Shown here: positions 24,259-34,688 of the stretch, one piece after another
Layout of the letters: each line of letters begins with the position of its first letter
Position numbering within the stretch: position 1 is the first letter of the stretch
From: Psoroptes ovis
Taxonomy: Eukaryota > Arthropoda > Arachnida > Sarcoptiformes > Psoroptidae
DNA length: 64,000 nt
Assembly: GCA_002943765.1 (NCBI GenBank)
Contig: PQWQ01000017.1
Location: 1 to 64,000, forward strand
Direction of reading: 5' to 3'
Position numbers and translations under genes: made by a program
The notes under the pieces: generated by a model
Seen by the model: only the letters and a program-made list of their open reading frames with translations
Told to the model about the DNA's origin: nothing
The model's database searches: none

Positions 24259-24639
24259 ATTTTTCAAGTTAATTGTTGATTAATTTTAATTTAAAAACCT
24301 TTGAATTGTTATTTTCGGGATAATTTTGGATGTTTGTCATCAAAACACAGCCAACAAAAAAATTTTGACCGTTGAATTTTTGACGTTTGAAAAATTTGAA
24401 AAAAATGGGAGGAGCTTGTTGGCGCTGTGCGCGCATACTGCGCCCACTCTTACGAGTGATAAATGTACCGTTCACAGTGGACGAGCGCGAATTTTTTTTT
24501 TTCCGCATTGGTTCGAATTTTTCAAATTTTAACCGTTTGAAAAATTTGTTCGCGAAAAAATTTTGTTTGAGTGTAAACAATACAGGGTTAAGACCTCGAA
24601 ATATTTTTCGATTAGAAAAAGTGTTGATTTACCTAAGAA
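24259..24639. promoter_or_regulatory. 381-bp divergent promoter of PRC1 and the Aurora kinase
   Basis: Both start codons point outward from this region. It has a local G+C-rich core (about 24410-24490). A 15-bp word CGTTTGAAAAATTTG occurs as a direct repeat at 24384-24398 and 24534-24548; each copy contains TTTGAA, the cell-cycle homology region (CHR) core bound by MuvB/DREAM. E2F-like words are TTGGCGC at 24419 and TTCGCGAAA at 24549. One ATTGG (CCAAT on the minus strand) is near 24506. These are motif matches only. Confidence 0.55.
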
Positions 24640-25723
24640 ATGGAAACTGATAAGATCTTGACTAATGTCACCAATATTGAAAGGATAATGAGTGCTGATA
24701 ATGACATTAAATCGACACGTGTTGATGAATGTGATCGAAAAAATACACCGAAACGTGATGAAAATCGTATCGAAACATGTCACAAACATGCTGAACGACC
24801 ACAACAAACATCCCAACAACAAAACCAACAGAAAAAACAATGGACACTTGCCGATTTTGAAATTGGCCGTTTGCTTGGCAAAGGAAAATTCGGTAATGTT
24901 TATTCGGCACGTGAAAAAGAAAGTAAATATATTGTTGCATTGAAAATATTGTTCAAATCACAATTATTATCACATAATGTAACACATCAATTAAGACGTG
25001 AAATTGAAATACAATCACATTTGAATCATCCAAATATTCTACGCCTGTTTGGCTATTTTCATGATGATCATCGTATTTTTCTAATACTTGAATATGCATC
25101 CAAAGGTGAATTGTATTCATTACTCAAAAAAGTGAAACGATTCACTGAAAAACAATCATCAATTTTTGTATTACAAATAATTAATGCATTAAATTGTTTA
25201 CATCAACGTAATGTAATACATCGTGATTTGAAACCTGAAAATATTCTAATCGGTGCTAATGGCCAGCTGAAAATTGCCGATTTCGGATGGTCAGTACATG
25301 CACCATCATCGAGACGTGAAACAATGTGCGGTACATTAGATTATTTACCACCCGAAATGATCTTACAACGTCCATATGATCATTATGTTGATTTATGGTG
25401 TTTAGGTGTATTGACTTATGAATTTATTGTTGGCCGACCACCTTTTGAAGCTGTGAATTCATTCGAGACATATAAACGTATTGTTTCATTATCATATGAA
25501 TTCCCCGAAACGATTAGTGATGAGGCTAAAAATTTTATTCAAAGGGTCTGTATTCATTTTTTGATTCAAATTGCCACATGTTTCTAATCATTTTGATGCT
25601 TTTTCATTGCAGCTAATCGTCAAAGAACCAATACAACGTATGTCGCTGATGGAAGCCCGTCATCATCGATGGATTCGAATGCACAACGATGACCATCTGC
25701 AGCAGCAACAACAACAACATTAA
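24640..25723 (+). CDS. AURK: Aurora-family mitotic Ser/Thr kinase
   Basis: Exon 1 is 24640-25545 and exon 2 is 25613-25723 (67-bp intron), giving 338 residues. After an Asn/Gln-rich N-terminus the kinase domain starts at about residue 72: GKGKFGNVYS loop, catalytic-lysine K102 in VALKIL, HRDLKPEN (194-201) and DFGW (214-217). The activation segment RRETMCGTLDYLPPEM, with T228 in the Aurora position, is the family signature. The C-lobe continues across the intron into exon 2 (LIVKEPIQRMSLMEARHHRW), and the tail is polyQ. Aurora A and B cannot be separated with confidence; the short N-terminus and RLFGYFHDDHRIFLILEYA fit either. No D-box was looked for systematically. Its neighbour PRC1 is functionally linked. 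Confidence 0.94.
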
Positions 25724-25900
25724 GAGCTTTTTCTTCATTCAATCAATTAATTTCATTCCAAAGAATATTTTCATAATTTAATTTCATTTGTACTTATTAT
25801 ATTCCGAATTTTCAATTTCCAACATTGAATTTAACGACCAAAACAATCAAATAGAAACACATAATTCAAATTATACAAAAATTCATTTCAATCATCACAT

Positions 25901-26407
25901 ATGGAACGAGAAAAAAATGTCAAAATTTACAAAGAATTATTCCAAATGATCACAAATGGCCGTAAAACATTTGGTTATCGTGAATTAGGTCATATGATGA
26001 AATCATTTTATCGTAAATCATCATCATTATTACAACATCAACAACAACAAATAAATGATCTTGAATTACAAAATTTAATCAATCAAATTGATATGATTAA
26101 TAATAACCTTAGTGGTGAAATTGAATTTGATGAATTTCAACAATATTTACTCGAAAATTTTGAACAAAAATTTTCAAAACAAAAACAACAAGAATTGGAA
26201 GATGAACTATATGAATCATTGAAGCTATTCGATATACAAAATGGACAAATTATTTCGTTGAAAGATTTTCGTTATTCATTAATGAATCTAGGTGAATGTT
26301 TCACCGCCGATATTGTTGATGAAATGTTTAACGAATTGAATTTAAATGAAAATAATGATGAAATATTTTTAGATGAATTGATTGGAAAATTATTACAGAA
26401 AAAGTAA
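25901..26407 (+). CDS. Calmodulin/troponin-C-like EF-hand protein, mostly degenerate loops
   Basis: A single-exon gene of 168 residues, starting ATG in a good A-rich context. Four EF-hand-like segments are spaced as in calmodulin. The first has lost its loop (ITNGRKTFGYREL). The second (NNNLSGEIEFDEF, about residues 67-79) keeps N, N, S, G, I and E at ligand positions and could bind calcium. The third (DIQNGQIISLKDF) is one residue short, and the fourth (NLNENNDEIFLDE) is irregular. A Gln-rich insert separates the first two. I cannot name an orthologue; it may be a lineage-specific calmodulin-like or myosin light-chain-like protein. Its stop is only 18 bp from the end of the opposite-strand gene. 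Confidence 0.75.
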   Translation: MEREKNVKIYKELFQMITNGRKTFGYRELGHMMKSFYRKSSSLLQHQQQQINDLELQNLINQIDMINNNLSGEIEFDEFQQYLLENFEQKFSKQKQQELEDELYESLKLFDIQNGQIISLKDFRYSLMNLGECFTADIVDEMFNELNLNENNDEIFLDELIGKLLQKK

Positions 26408-26410
26408 ACA

Positions 26411-26444
26411 TTTATTCCATTTTTTTCAAATATCTTTGAATAAA
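26411..26444. promoter_or_regulatory. Interlocked poly(A) signals of two convergent genes
   Basis: Plus-strand AATAAA at 26439-26444 would serve the EF-hand gene and lies inside the antisense coding exon of the neighbour. Minus-strand AATAAA (TTTATT at 26411-26416) would serve the neighbour and lies 4 bp beyond the EF-hand stop. Cleavage 10-30 nt past either signal would produce transcripts that overlap the other gene's coding sequence. Confidence 0.6.
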
Positions 26445-26789
26445 TTAACATTAGTTGATACAGGCGCATCCGATGGTTTGTTCGATGATTTCGGCTGTTT
26501 ATTCAATGATTTATTGCTCGAATCGACCAAAGGTGATTGATTTGAATCGCTAGATTGATTCTTTTTCCGTTGATCATCATGATAGCTGTCCATTTGTCGT
26601 ATTCGTTCCTAAAATTGAAATCAAAAATTTTGATTAAAAGGTCCAAACCCTGCTCCGAAAAAGACTTACATTCATTTTACGTATTTTTTCACTATCCGAT
26701 GGCATATACAAGATGCCGACCGAAAGTATGACAAAGCTGGCACCAGCTACCCACTTGGTCAAGGCTATGGCACCACTTCTGGCTGACAT
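26426..26789 (-). CDS. Small single-pass membrane protein, 100 residues, unidentified
   Basis: Exon 1 (26789-26670, 40 codons) and exon 2 (26608-26426) join in frame across a 61-bp GT-AG intron. The protein starts MSARSGAIALTKWVAGASF, has one hydrophobic span (about residues 9-29), then a charged stretch SEKIRKMNERIRQMDSYH, then a Ser/Asn/Lys-rich tail. A basic-hydrophobic start followed by a charged helix is common among small inner-membrane assembly factors such as UQCC3 or PET117, but I see no decisive motif and do not assign it. Clean splicing, a sensible start context and a poly(A) signal argue that it is a real gene. Confidence 0.7.
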
Positions 26790-27983
26790 GATTTAATTTT
26801 AAATCAAATCAAATTCAAAACCAAAAACAAAAAAAAATTTCAAGAAAAACAAATCATTATCAGAGCTATTTCGACACAAAAAGTTTGAGCAAGGTGGCAA
26901 TAGTTTTGGTTTATTTATGTTTTGTTTATGTTTATTTTCATTTTTTTTGTTTGTCTTTTATTATTTCATTTTTGATTTTGGCGTATTTACACATTCATAA
27001 GCTTAAAGAAATGTTTGAAAAATTAAACAATTTTCGTTGTTTTGTTTAATGCTGGCAAGCAAAAAGGAAAAAAAATAGTGGCATCAATTCAACGAGCTTA
27101 TTGATATATCTCAATCAATCAACCAAAAAAAAAGTGTAAACACACACAACCAAAATCAACCAGCCAATTCAAGCAAAGCAGAGCTAAAAACCTAAAATCA
27201 AAATCGTCAAAAAAAAACAATTGTATTGAATTGAATACAATCGATCAAATAGACTGAAAACAAACAAAAACAAACGAAAATCGCAGATTAAACCATTCAT
27301 TACGAGTGAACCATTTCATTTTATCTCAATAAATCAATGATTATCATGATATAATCATAATCAATCAATAATCAATAACATTGAACAGGTAGTAGTTGTA
27401 ATTGGCTAATAACCACACCGTTTGGCCTTTGTTTGTTTTGGGGTATTTTCAATGTGAACAATTACAGATAATAAACAATTGATTAATTGATTGATTGATT
27501 AATCGTGTATTTGAAATAATCAGAAATTCGATTCCCATCAATTGATATTGATATTTGTGTGCGTGCGTGCGTCTGTCTTTGTTATTTGTACCACTGTGAA
27601 TTGCCATTTTAATCCATTCATTCAATCATTCAACTATTTAATTCAATTCATTGAATTACATCAAGTCATCATCATCAACATGATTGATTGATTGATTGAT
27701 CAGTAGATTGAATGATTGTTTCAATGAAATTATAAACAAAAATCATCAAAACAAACCAAAAAACAACGAAAACAAATTGAATTCAACGAATTCAACGATC
27801 AATTTTGCTTTGAAATTCAAAATATTTCAATTCAAATTCATATCTTTCAGCTCAAATTCATATATTTCAATTCAAATTCAAATATTTCAGCTCAAATTCA
27901 ATATCAATCGAGTTGTTTATTCGTTTTTTTTTTTCGGTGTTTTTATTTTGAAATTTCAATTTGAAGTAATAATAAAAAGCAAC
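26790..27983. other. Intergenic: divergent 5' regions of the small membrane protein and the RING gene
   Basis: A+T-rich DNA of 1.2 kb without a gene. It holds short GATT repeats (about 27480 and 27680) and the 20-bp minisatellite at 27821-27900. The open reading frame upstream of 27984 is in frame with the RING gene but reads through the repeat, and is taken as 5' leader. Confidence 0.5.
27821..27900. repeat. Minisatellite: four tandem 20-bp units
   Basis: Units at 27821, 27841, 27861 and 27881 share the frame ATATTTCA(AT/GC)TCAAATTCA. They alternate between CAATTC and CAGCTC, so the higher-order unit is 40 bp repeated twice. The array lies in the likely 5' leader or promoter of the RING ligase gene. 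Confidence 0.85.
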
Positions 27984-30268
27984 ATGTATCAATCATCAAC
28001 GATTACGAGCTCGATCATCATCTTGATGCAATTAATTCAATCGATAATTGCAGATATTGCAATCGTATGTATCTATTTGATTGTGATTGTTTTGATTGAT
28101 TGTCCTAATTAATTGTTTTTGATTCGATTTTTGTGTGTGTGTTAATTACGTAAATTGTTGTCAAACAAATTCAATTTAATCCATTTCAATTTCAACAGTT
28201 AGATGCACAGAATAAAAGTGTTGAATTATTTATTGATTACAAAATATCGTATACACCACCGATACCGAATGATGGTATTTATGTAAGTTTTGATTCGATT
28301 TGATTTAAATAATTGGTTGATGATGCAACGTTTACCCCTTCATTTCAAACCAAAGGGTGCATTGACATTTGCATCACCAGCTGATGCTTGTAAACCGATC
28401 GAACCACCGCCATCATCACCATGGCCATTCAATATGACAATGAATTGGTTCGTATTGGCATATCGATCATCATCATTTCATTCGGTTTGTTCGAATCGTG
28501 AAAAGGTTTGTTGAAATTGATTCATTCAAATGGAATATTCACTGATTTTCCAATGATAATCCATGAATATTCAAGATTCAACATGCGGTCAATGCTGGCT
28601 ATAAAGCAATCATTTTGTATAGTCCAATGGATTATTATCAAACATCGGTCATATTTACACCGTTTGAACATACAAACATAACGATACCGGCCGTATTGGT
28701 ATCACATGAAGATGGTGAACAATTACGACAAAATTTCTTGTATAATTTCAATTATTATCTATTCATCACATCGGAAATGCCACCAAATTTCACCTATTAC
28801 CTGATACCGTTCGCAATCATTATCGGTGCTGGTATATTGATAACGATCGCTTATGTAATATTTCAGTTGATGATGTGCATTATGGAACGACGTAAAGCGC
28901 AGCGACATCGATTATCGCGTAAAGATTTGAAAAAAGTTACGTTGCAAAAATTTGAAAAAGGTGTGTTTTGGTATATGGTGGAATGTTTTGAGAAATTTCA
29001 AATCGAATTAACCCCATTTTCAATCAATGTTTTTCACATAGGAATATTCTATGAAACATGTGCAATATGTCTTGATGATTATGTTGAAGGTGAAAAAATT
29101 CGGATACTACCCTGTAATCATGGTTAGTCATTTTTTGATTTTTTTGAAATGGGAATTCGTTGATAATTTCAATTATCTCTTGACCCCGGATATAGCATAT
29201 CATCAAAAATGTATCGATCCATGGTTGACAAAAAATCGTCGTGTATGTCCTGTTTGTAAGGCCAAAGTAAAACTGCCTGGAATGGCCGAATATTCAGATT
29301 CAGATTCAGATAATGATCATAATAATACAAGTCATAATAATAATAATAATTTTTATAGTAATAGTTTAATAATGATAATACCAAATAATGATAATCAACA
29401 ACATCAACAACAACAAGAACCAAATGAACGTACACAATTGTTACCATCAACATCAGCAACATCATCCGCATCAACAATGAATCGATTATTATCATCAATT
29501 AATCAATCATCAGCATCAGCATCGGCAGCAGCTGGTTTACCATCATCATCAACGACTACATCGACAGCAGCAGCCGAAGCACATAGATCGAATGTTGATT
29601 TAGAACAATTATTTCGTTCATTTATGTTTCGTACACCATCATCATCATCCAGGAGAAATCGTTATACAAATTTAAGAGAAATTTTAGATGATCAAACGCT
29701 GCCAATGCCTAGTACATCAACATCGGCACCAATCATATCAGCTGATATAACATCATCATCTAATTACAATAATTCGAATCGAACTCAATTGCAACCCCAA
29801 CAACAACAACAATCAAGACGAACAATCAATCAAACAGCGCCATTAGTATCGAATAGATTGAATAATTCTCATCAAAACACTAATCAAAATAATCGACGAA
29901 ATAAACGAAGAAATCAACGAAATCAACAGCAACAACAGCAGCAGCAACAACAACAACAGTCACAATTATCATCATCATCATCTGAACATCAACAACAAGT
30001 GCCAAGTATACATACGGTCATTGCTGATCTGCATACAACAACAACTGCTTCAGATCATCGAAATAATGATGATAATGGTCAACAATCATCATCATCATCA
30101 TCATCACCGCCAACAACAACCAACAATCATTTATTGATTGCACCAAAACAATTATCAATTAATTGTGATTCATCCGATGAAAAATTGAATGATGATAATG
30201 TTTTAATCATCGAAGATAATAATAAGAAAAAAGAAGGTCAAAGATCATCATCACATGAAATTGTTTAA
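27984..30268 (+). CDS. PA-TM-RING E3 ubiquitin ligase, RNF13/RNF167 (godzilla) type
   Basis: Six exons join in frame: 27984-28064, 28199-28282, 28356-28505, 28576-28960, 29042-29122 and 29196-30268, giving 617 residues. Order: signal peptide (MYQSSTITSSIIILMQLIQS), a luminal protease-associated domain with SPADACKPIEPPP and AVNAGYKAIILYSPMD, a membrane span (LIPFAIIIGAGILITIAYVIF), then a RING-H2 finger split across exons 5 and 6: CAICLDDYVEGEKIRILPC, HAYHQKCIDPWL and CPVCKAKV. WLTKNRRVCPVC is closest to RNF13/RNF167. These ligases act on endosomes and lysosomes. The long C-terminal tail is Ser/Gln/Asn-rich low complexity. The short introns were placed by the PA and RING consensus; intron 2 has a weak acceptor (28355). 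Confidence 0.88.
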
Positions 30269-32377
30269 GATATATTTTTTTTAAAAGAAGTTTCTCAATG
30301 CATTTAACACGTGCACACATGAACACACACACGTAAACATTTGATGAGGCTTTAACCTTTTCATTTTTTATGGTAAATCAGCTGTAATCACTATGAACTT
30401 TCACTGAGCAGACATGACCCTTGGTTGAAATTGTTGTTGTTGGCCTACGGGTCATGTTTGATGATTGAAATCCTGGAGATTTTCATTTAAAAACTCATCA
30501 ATTCAATTATAATAATGTAAACAATATACAACACCATTTCATATTAATTGATGCACATATATCCATGGAATTTATTTGTAATTTTTTTTTATAATTAATT
30601 TGAATTAATTAATTAATCAATCTCATTCATTAATTCATTCATATATATTTTATATTTTGTGATAATTTCAATTCAATTTCTCAATAATTTCATTTATTCA
30701 TAAATGATTTTTTTGTTTTTCAAATTCAAAATTCTAGTTATAATTAACACGTTTAAACACGTTTGGTCAACACGTGCAAAATTTGTTCAAAATATTTTTT
30801 TCAAATGTTTGTTTGTTCACTATTTTTCGTTGATTTATTCTTTTGTTTATTTTTTTTCTTCATTTTCAAATTTTCATGTAAATACATCTTGTCTGTCTGA
30901 ATCATTTGAATATATTTGAATTATAAGCACCCAAGTCACAACTCAATTTCACATCATTCAACAATGAATCATCATTGCACACATCTTACATACACAATAA
31001 TCAATAGTTTCAATTCAATTGATTTTTTTTCTGTCTGATTAATAGATTTTAGTCCGAATAACATGTTCATTGGCGATTGAAAGTTTATCATTTTTAAAAA
31101 TGTTGAAGCAATTTTCAATCATTATCAATATATATGTTCAACATTTTTATATATTCTCATATATAATAATAATAATAATAATCAATTGATTAACTCAATT
31201 GATTCAATAAACAATTAATTATTGTTCAATTAATTTATTTAAGTATCAATTAAATTAATTCATTTCTTTATTAGTTTAATTAAAAAAATTGAATTTTAAA
31301 AATTGATTTTTTAAAAAAATTTTGAAAAATATTTGACTACAGCGCCATCTGTTGGCTTTTATTCTAAACAGCAAAAATGTAAACAAATTTTTCTTTTTAA
31401 TTTTTGATTAATTTAAATATTGTTTGGTTCAATGTTTTAATTTAATTTATGATTGATTTATTCAAACAAATTCATTATTCATCGACTCTTGTTTTTCTAA
31501 ATGAAAAATTGAATTATTCGATGATATGATCAATTGATTTGGCTGATAATAACAAAATTATCGCAATACAAAGTGATTTTCTCTTTCAAAAATATTCAAA
31601 TATATATTCAAATCCATTATTTACTCTCATATCAATTTTCGACGACGACGAAAAAGAAGAAAATTTACCATGAAATCAATTGATTTCATCAAATGATAAT
31701 TTCAATACTTTTTTTCCCGTTTCATCGAGTTGAATTAACTGCAATTCGATTTCTCTCAGCTACGAATTTATTCAGCTAACCTGAAGTCAAATAGAAAGCA
31801 AAAGTTAAAAATAAACACATTTCATTGGTGGTGTATTTGTCAGTGGACAGTCGTCAGTCAATTATTCAAGCATTCATTCAATCATTGAAATCAAAAATCG
31901 CCAAATCACAGCTGAAATTAACAGTGGATCGACGAGTTTTTCCAGCAGTTTTATGAGGTAATCTTGAAGATATAATCAGACTGTATTGAGACAGGTATAT
32001 TTGTGTTTGCTTCGCAACGAAAACGACCTACATTTCTTCAAAGGATTGCTGTCCATGAGACGTAAGACGTAAGATTTGCTCCCTTTGAAACAATCATTTG
32101 AATCAAAAGTGAGAGAAAATGAATTTTCAAGCTTGTTCAATGTAATTGAATCGCCATTGAAGCATAGAAATTGATACAATTTCGTCTCCGATATTTATGC
32201 TTGCTGCGTAATTTCAAATTGAAAGTGAAACAAATTCCGGAAAAACTCGATCAATCAATCAGCAAATTGAGTTACTTTGGTGTAATTTGGCGCCCAAAAT
32301 CCAGAAATCGAGCCCAGAAACGCCGGATTTGAATCAAATTCAACGATTTCCATTGGTTTTCCCTAAGAAAATTCGCC
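30269..32377. other. 2.1-kb intergenic region between the RING gene and the TJAP1-like gene
   Basis: No gene is seen. It contains a CTCF-like site at 31341, TAA microsatellites near 31160, and from about 31800 the likely 5' leader or promoter of the downstream gene. ORFs at 30704 and 31976 look fortuitous. Confidence 0.5.
31341..31356 (+). promoter_or_regulatory. CTCF-like site (AGCGCCATCTGTTGGC)
   Basis: A G+C-rich 16-mer in very A+T-rich DNA. It resembles the animal CTCF core GCGCC-N-YCT followed by a G-rich half. The first 12 bases recur at 55657 in the same orientation. The binding protein is inferred from motif resemblance only. Confidence 0.4.
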
Positions 32378-33512
32378 ATGATTTCACGAAACGTGTCCAA
32401 AAATCGTTTGGATGATCTTTGTAAGGTTAGTACCTGTTTGATTTTTGATGATTTCCATGACTAAAACCTTTTTCCCATCAAAGGAATGTGGCTGCAATTG
32501 TAACAGCTGTAATCAGAATAATCAATTACATTTATATGAAGAAATTGAAACGCTTAAAAATCGTATACAAGAACAAGATAAACAAATCATGTCGATGGAA
32601 ATCCAAATAATAAATCATGCAAATAAATATCCAAATGGTGAATTGAAATCACTACAAGATTCCTTGTTTCTTTGTAATGATAAATATAATCGTCTGTTGG
32701 AAAATTATCGTCGTTTACAAAAAGTTAATCAAAATTTAGAAGATAAACTACTTCGTTGTGCTGATCGCTATGAATCAGAACGTTTATGTTATAAAGAAAA
32801 TAATGAAAAATTAATTGAAAATCTTCTTGATTTACAAAATCAAGTCGTCGAGTTACAAAAACAAAACGAGCAATTCACATATGATTATGATTTAATTGTT
32901 GATTTGATACGTAATCGTTCGATGTCCGATATGACCATCGATATGGTAAGATATGTTTTGAATTATTCATTGAATTATCATTAATTTTCAATGTTTTTCT
33001 AATCCAAACGATGATCCCTGAAGCTACCCGAAGACCTTCGTCTTCGATATCAAAAACATCTGGAAGACCAACCAAAATCCCGAACTAATTCCACAAATTC
33101 GAATCGGATCCCGATACCGACATTTCCACCAACGGCCATACTTTATTCATTGAATAATAACGATAATCACCAAGATCAACTGAACATGGAACAACAGCAA
33201 AAACTACGGCACCAGACTGAAGCATCACTTCGGTTATCGAAATTACTGAATCAACCATCGAACCTGTGTGTAAATTGTCAAAATTCTCTGCCGCAAAATC
33301 CACCACAATTGATGAAACCCTTGACCAATTTCAGTGATAGCCGTGAAAATCAATCATTTATAATGGAAATGTCTTCTTCTTCAAGTAGCAATAGTAGGCC
33401 ACCATTCCATGATTCGACCACAAGAATTTCGACGACCAAATCTGCAACAACGACGAAAACATCGGCCGCCATTGATTTCAATGATAATGGAAATCCGATT
33501 CAAATGATTTGA
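32378..33512 (+). CDS. Coiled-coil protein resembling TJAP1 (PILT)
   Basis: Exons 32378-32425, 32484-32945 and 33024-33512 join in frame (58-bp and 78-bp introns) to give 332 residues. After a short N-terminus comes a Cys-rich patch (ECGCNCNSC), then about 130 residues of coiled coil. Several stretches follow the TJAP1 pattern in the same order: RRLQ, then NQNLEDKL, then a DRYESERL-like segment, LLDLQNQVVEL, NEQFTYDYDLIVDLI and LPEDLRLRYQKHL (TJAP1 has LPCELQDMVRKHL). The C-terminus is Ser/Thr/Asn-rich. TJAP1 associates with tight junctions and the trans-Golgi. Homology is from remembered pattern, so the symbol is left blank. The exon 3 acceptor (CCTGAAG) is weak but restores the conserved LP...KHL block. 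Confidence 0.75.
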
Positions 33513-34021
33513 TCTTATCTTATAATCTTCATTGATCATCATATTCTTAGACATTTTAGACCCTATTATCCAGATTATTTTTACAAATTCAAATACCATT
33601 CTGTGATCATTAATTAATTGATTTTAATTAAAATATTTCGAGCATCATCATTCAATCATTAATCGATTAATGATGGACAATCGATTGTTTATTGATCAAT
33701 TTGTTGATTGATTGATCGTTTGATTGATCATGAGTCTTAAGGCTTTGACCCATGAGATTTCAATGTTGTTTATTCACTGGTTATTCGGCTGGTTATTCAT
33801 TCGTTTATTCAATGTCAAAATGCTGCCCATGATTATTCGAGCACTGATATTTCACACACATTAATTTCACATTAGTTTCAGGCATTTGTGTGCGTCTGAA
33901 CACTAGCGCAGCATCATGATCAACAGCATCGCTGGTGATCATTTTAGATTGATTTTGATTAGTTTTTTGATTATTTTGGCAAATAAATAGATCTTATCAA
34001 ATGTAAAGTTGAATTTTTTCA

Positions 34022-34112
34022 ATTGAATTTAATTAAATTCAATTCGAATTAGAAGAACCCTGGGTGTTCTTCTTCATCACAAATTGAAATCAATTGAATT
34101 AAATTAAATTTA
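34022..34112. repeat. Imperfect palindrome with hairpin centre
   Basis: The centre at about 34051-34074 reads AGAAGAAC, a 7-8 base loop (CCTGGGT), then GTTCTTCT. It is flanked on both sides by mirrored AATTGAATTTAATTAAATT-like arms. It could be a decayed MITE or a transcribed hairpin; no TA or TTAA duplication was recognised. Confidence 0.5.
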
Positions 34113-34575
34113 ATTATATTTGCGTGTGATGTGTATATCTAATCACTGATCATCATCATCATCATCATCATCGAATAATAATGATCATCATCATCATTAA
34201 AATTAAACACATATTTTTCAATAGACATTGACATTTGACACGTGTTTGTTTTGAAAAAATTTGTTCAAAAAACTTTATTGTTCACTATTCAAATGTGTAC
34301 GTGTTTCTAGTGCGTGTTTCATGTACGTGTTCGTATCAATACGTGTTCATTTGAGTACGTGTTAAATATCTTTGCTAATGATCTCATCTCACAATCGATC
34401 TCATCTACCATTCTCATCTGCCTTCGATCATCATCATCATCAACGATTGAAATATGACCAACGATTGATGCCATCCATTAAACGATTGATCAACAAATTG
34501 AATTCAACAATGAATTTTTAATCAAAATCAATTTAAAACTAAATTAAAACTTCAAATCAATTCAAACAACTTCAG

Positions 34576-34688
34576 CACTGCTTCGATAGCTTTGAACAGC
34601 ATCAAAAACTCTCGCAGCTATGATCGTGTGTATCGTCAAGCTCTTGAAAAGCTTCAAACACACATCGACATACTCAATCGACTAATTG
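34576..34688 (+). other. Isolated exon-like segment
   Basis: A 113-bp block is preceded by CAACTTCAG and followed by a strong GTAAGT donor. One frame is open throughout (including SRSYDRVYRQALEKLQTHID) and would form an amphipathic helix; the other two frames have stops. It is more G+C rich than its surroundings. I found no partner exon, so it may belong to a non-coding transcript or a larger unrecognised gene, or be chance. Confidence 0.3.

Noticed and set aside
29051..29200. Continuous plus-strand frame from 29051 to 30268 suggesting a different N-terminus for the RING protein
   Set aside because: It reads through a 73-bp GT-AG intron; splicing restores the complete RING-H2 finger.
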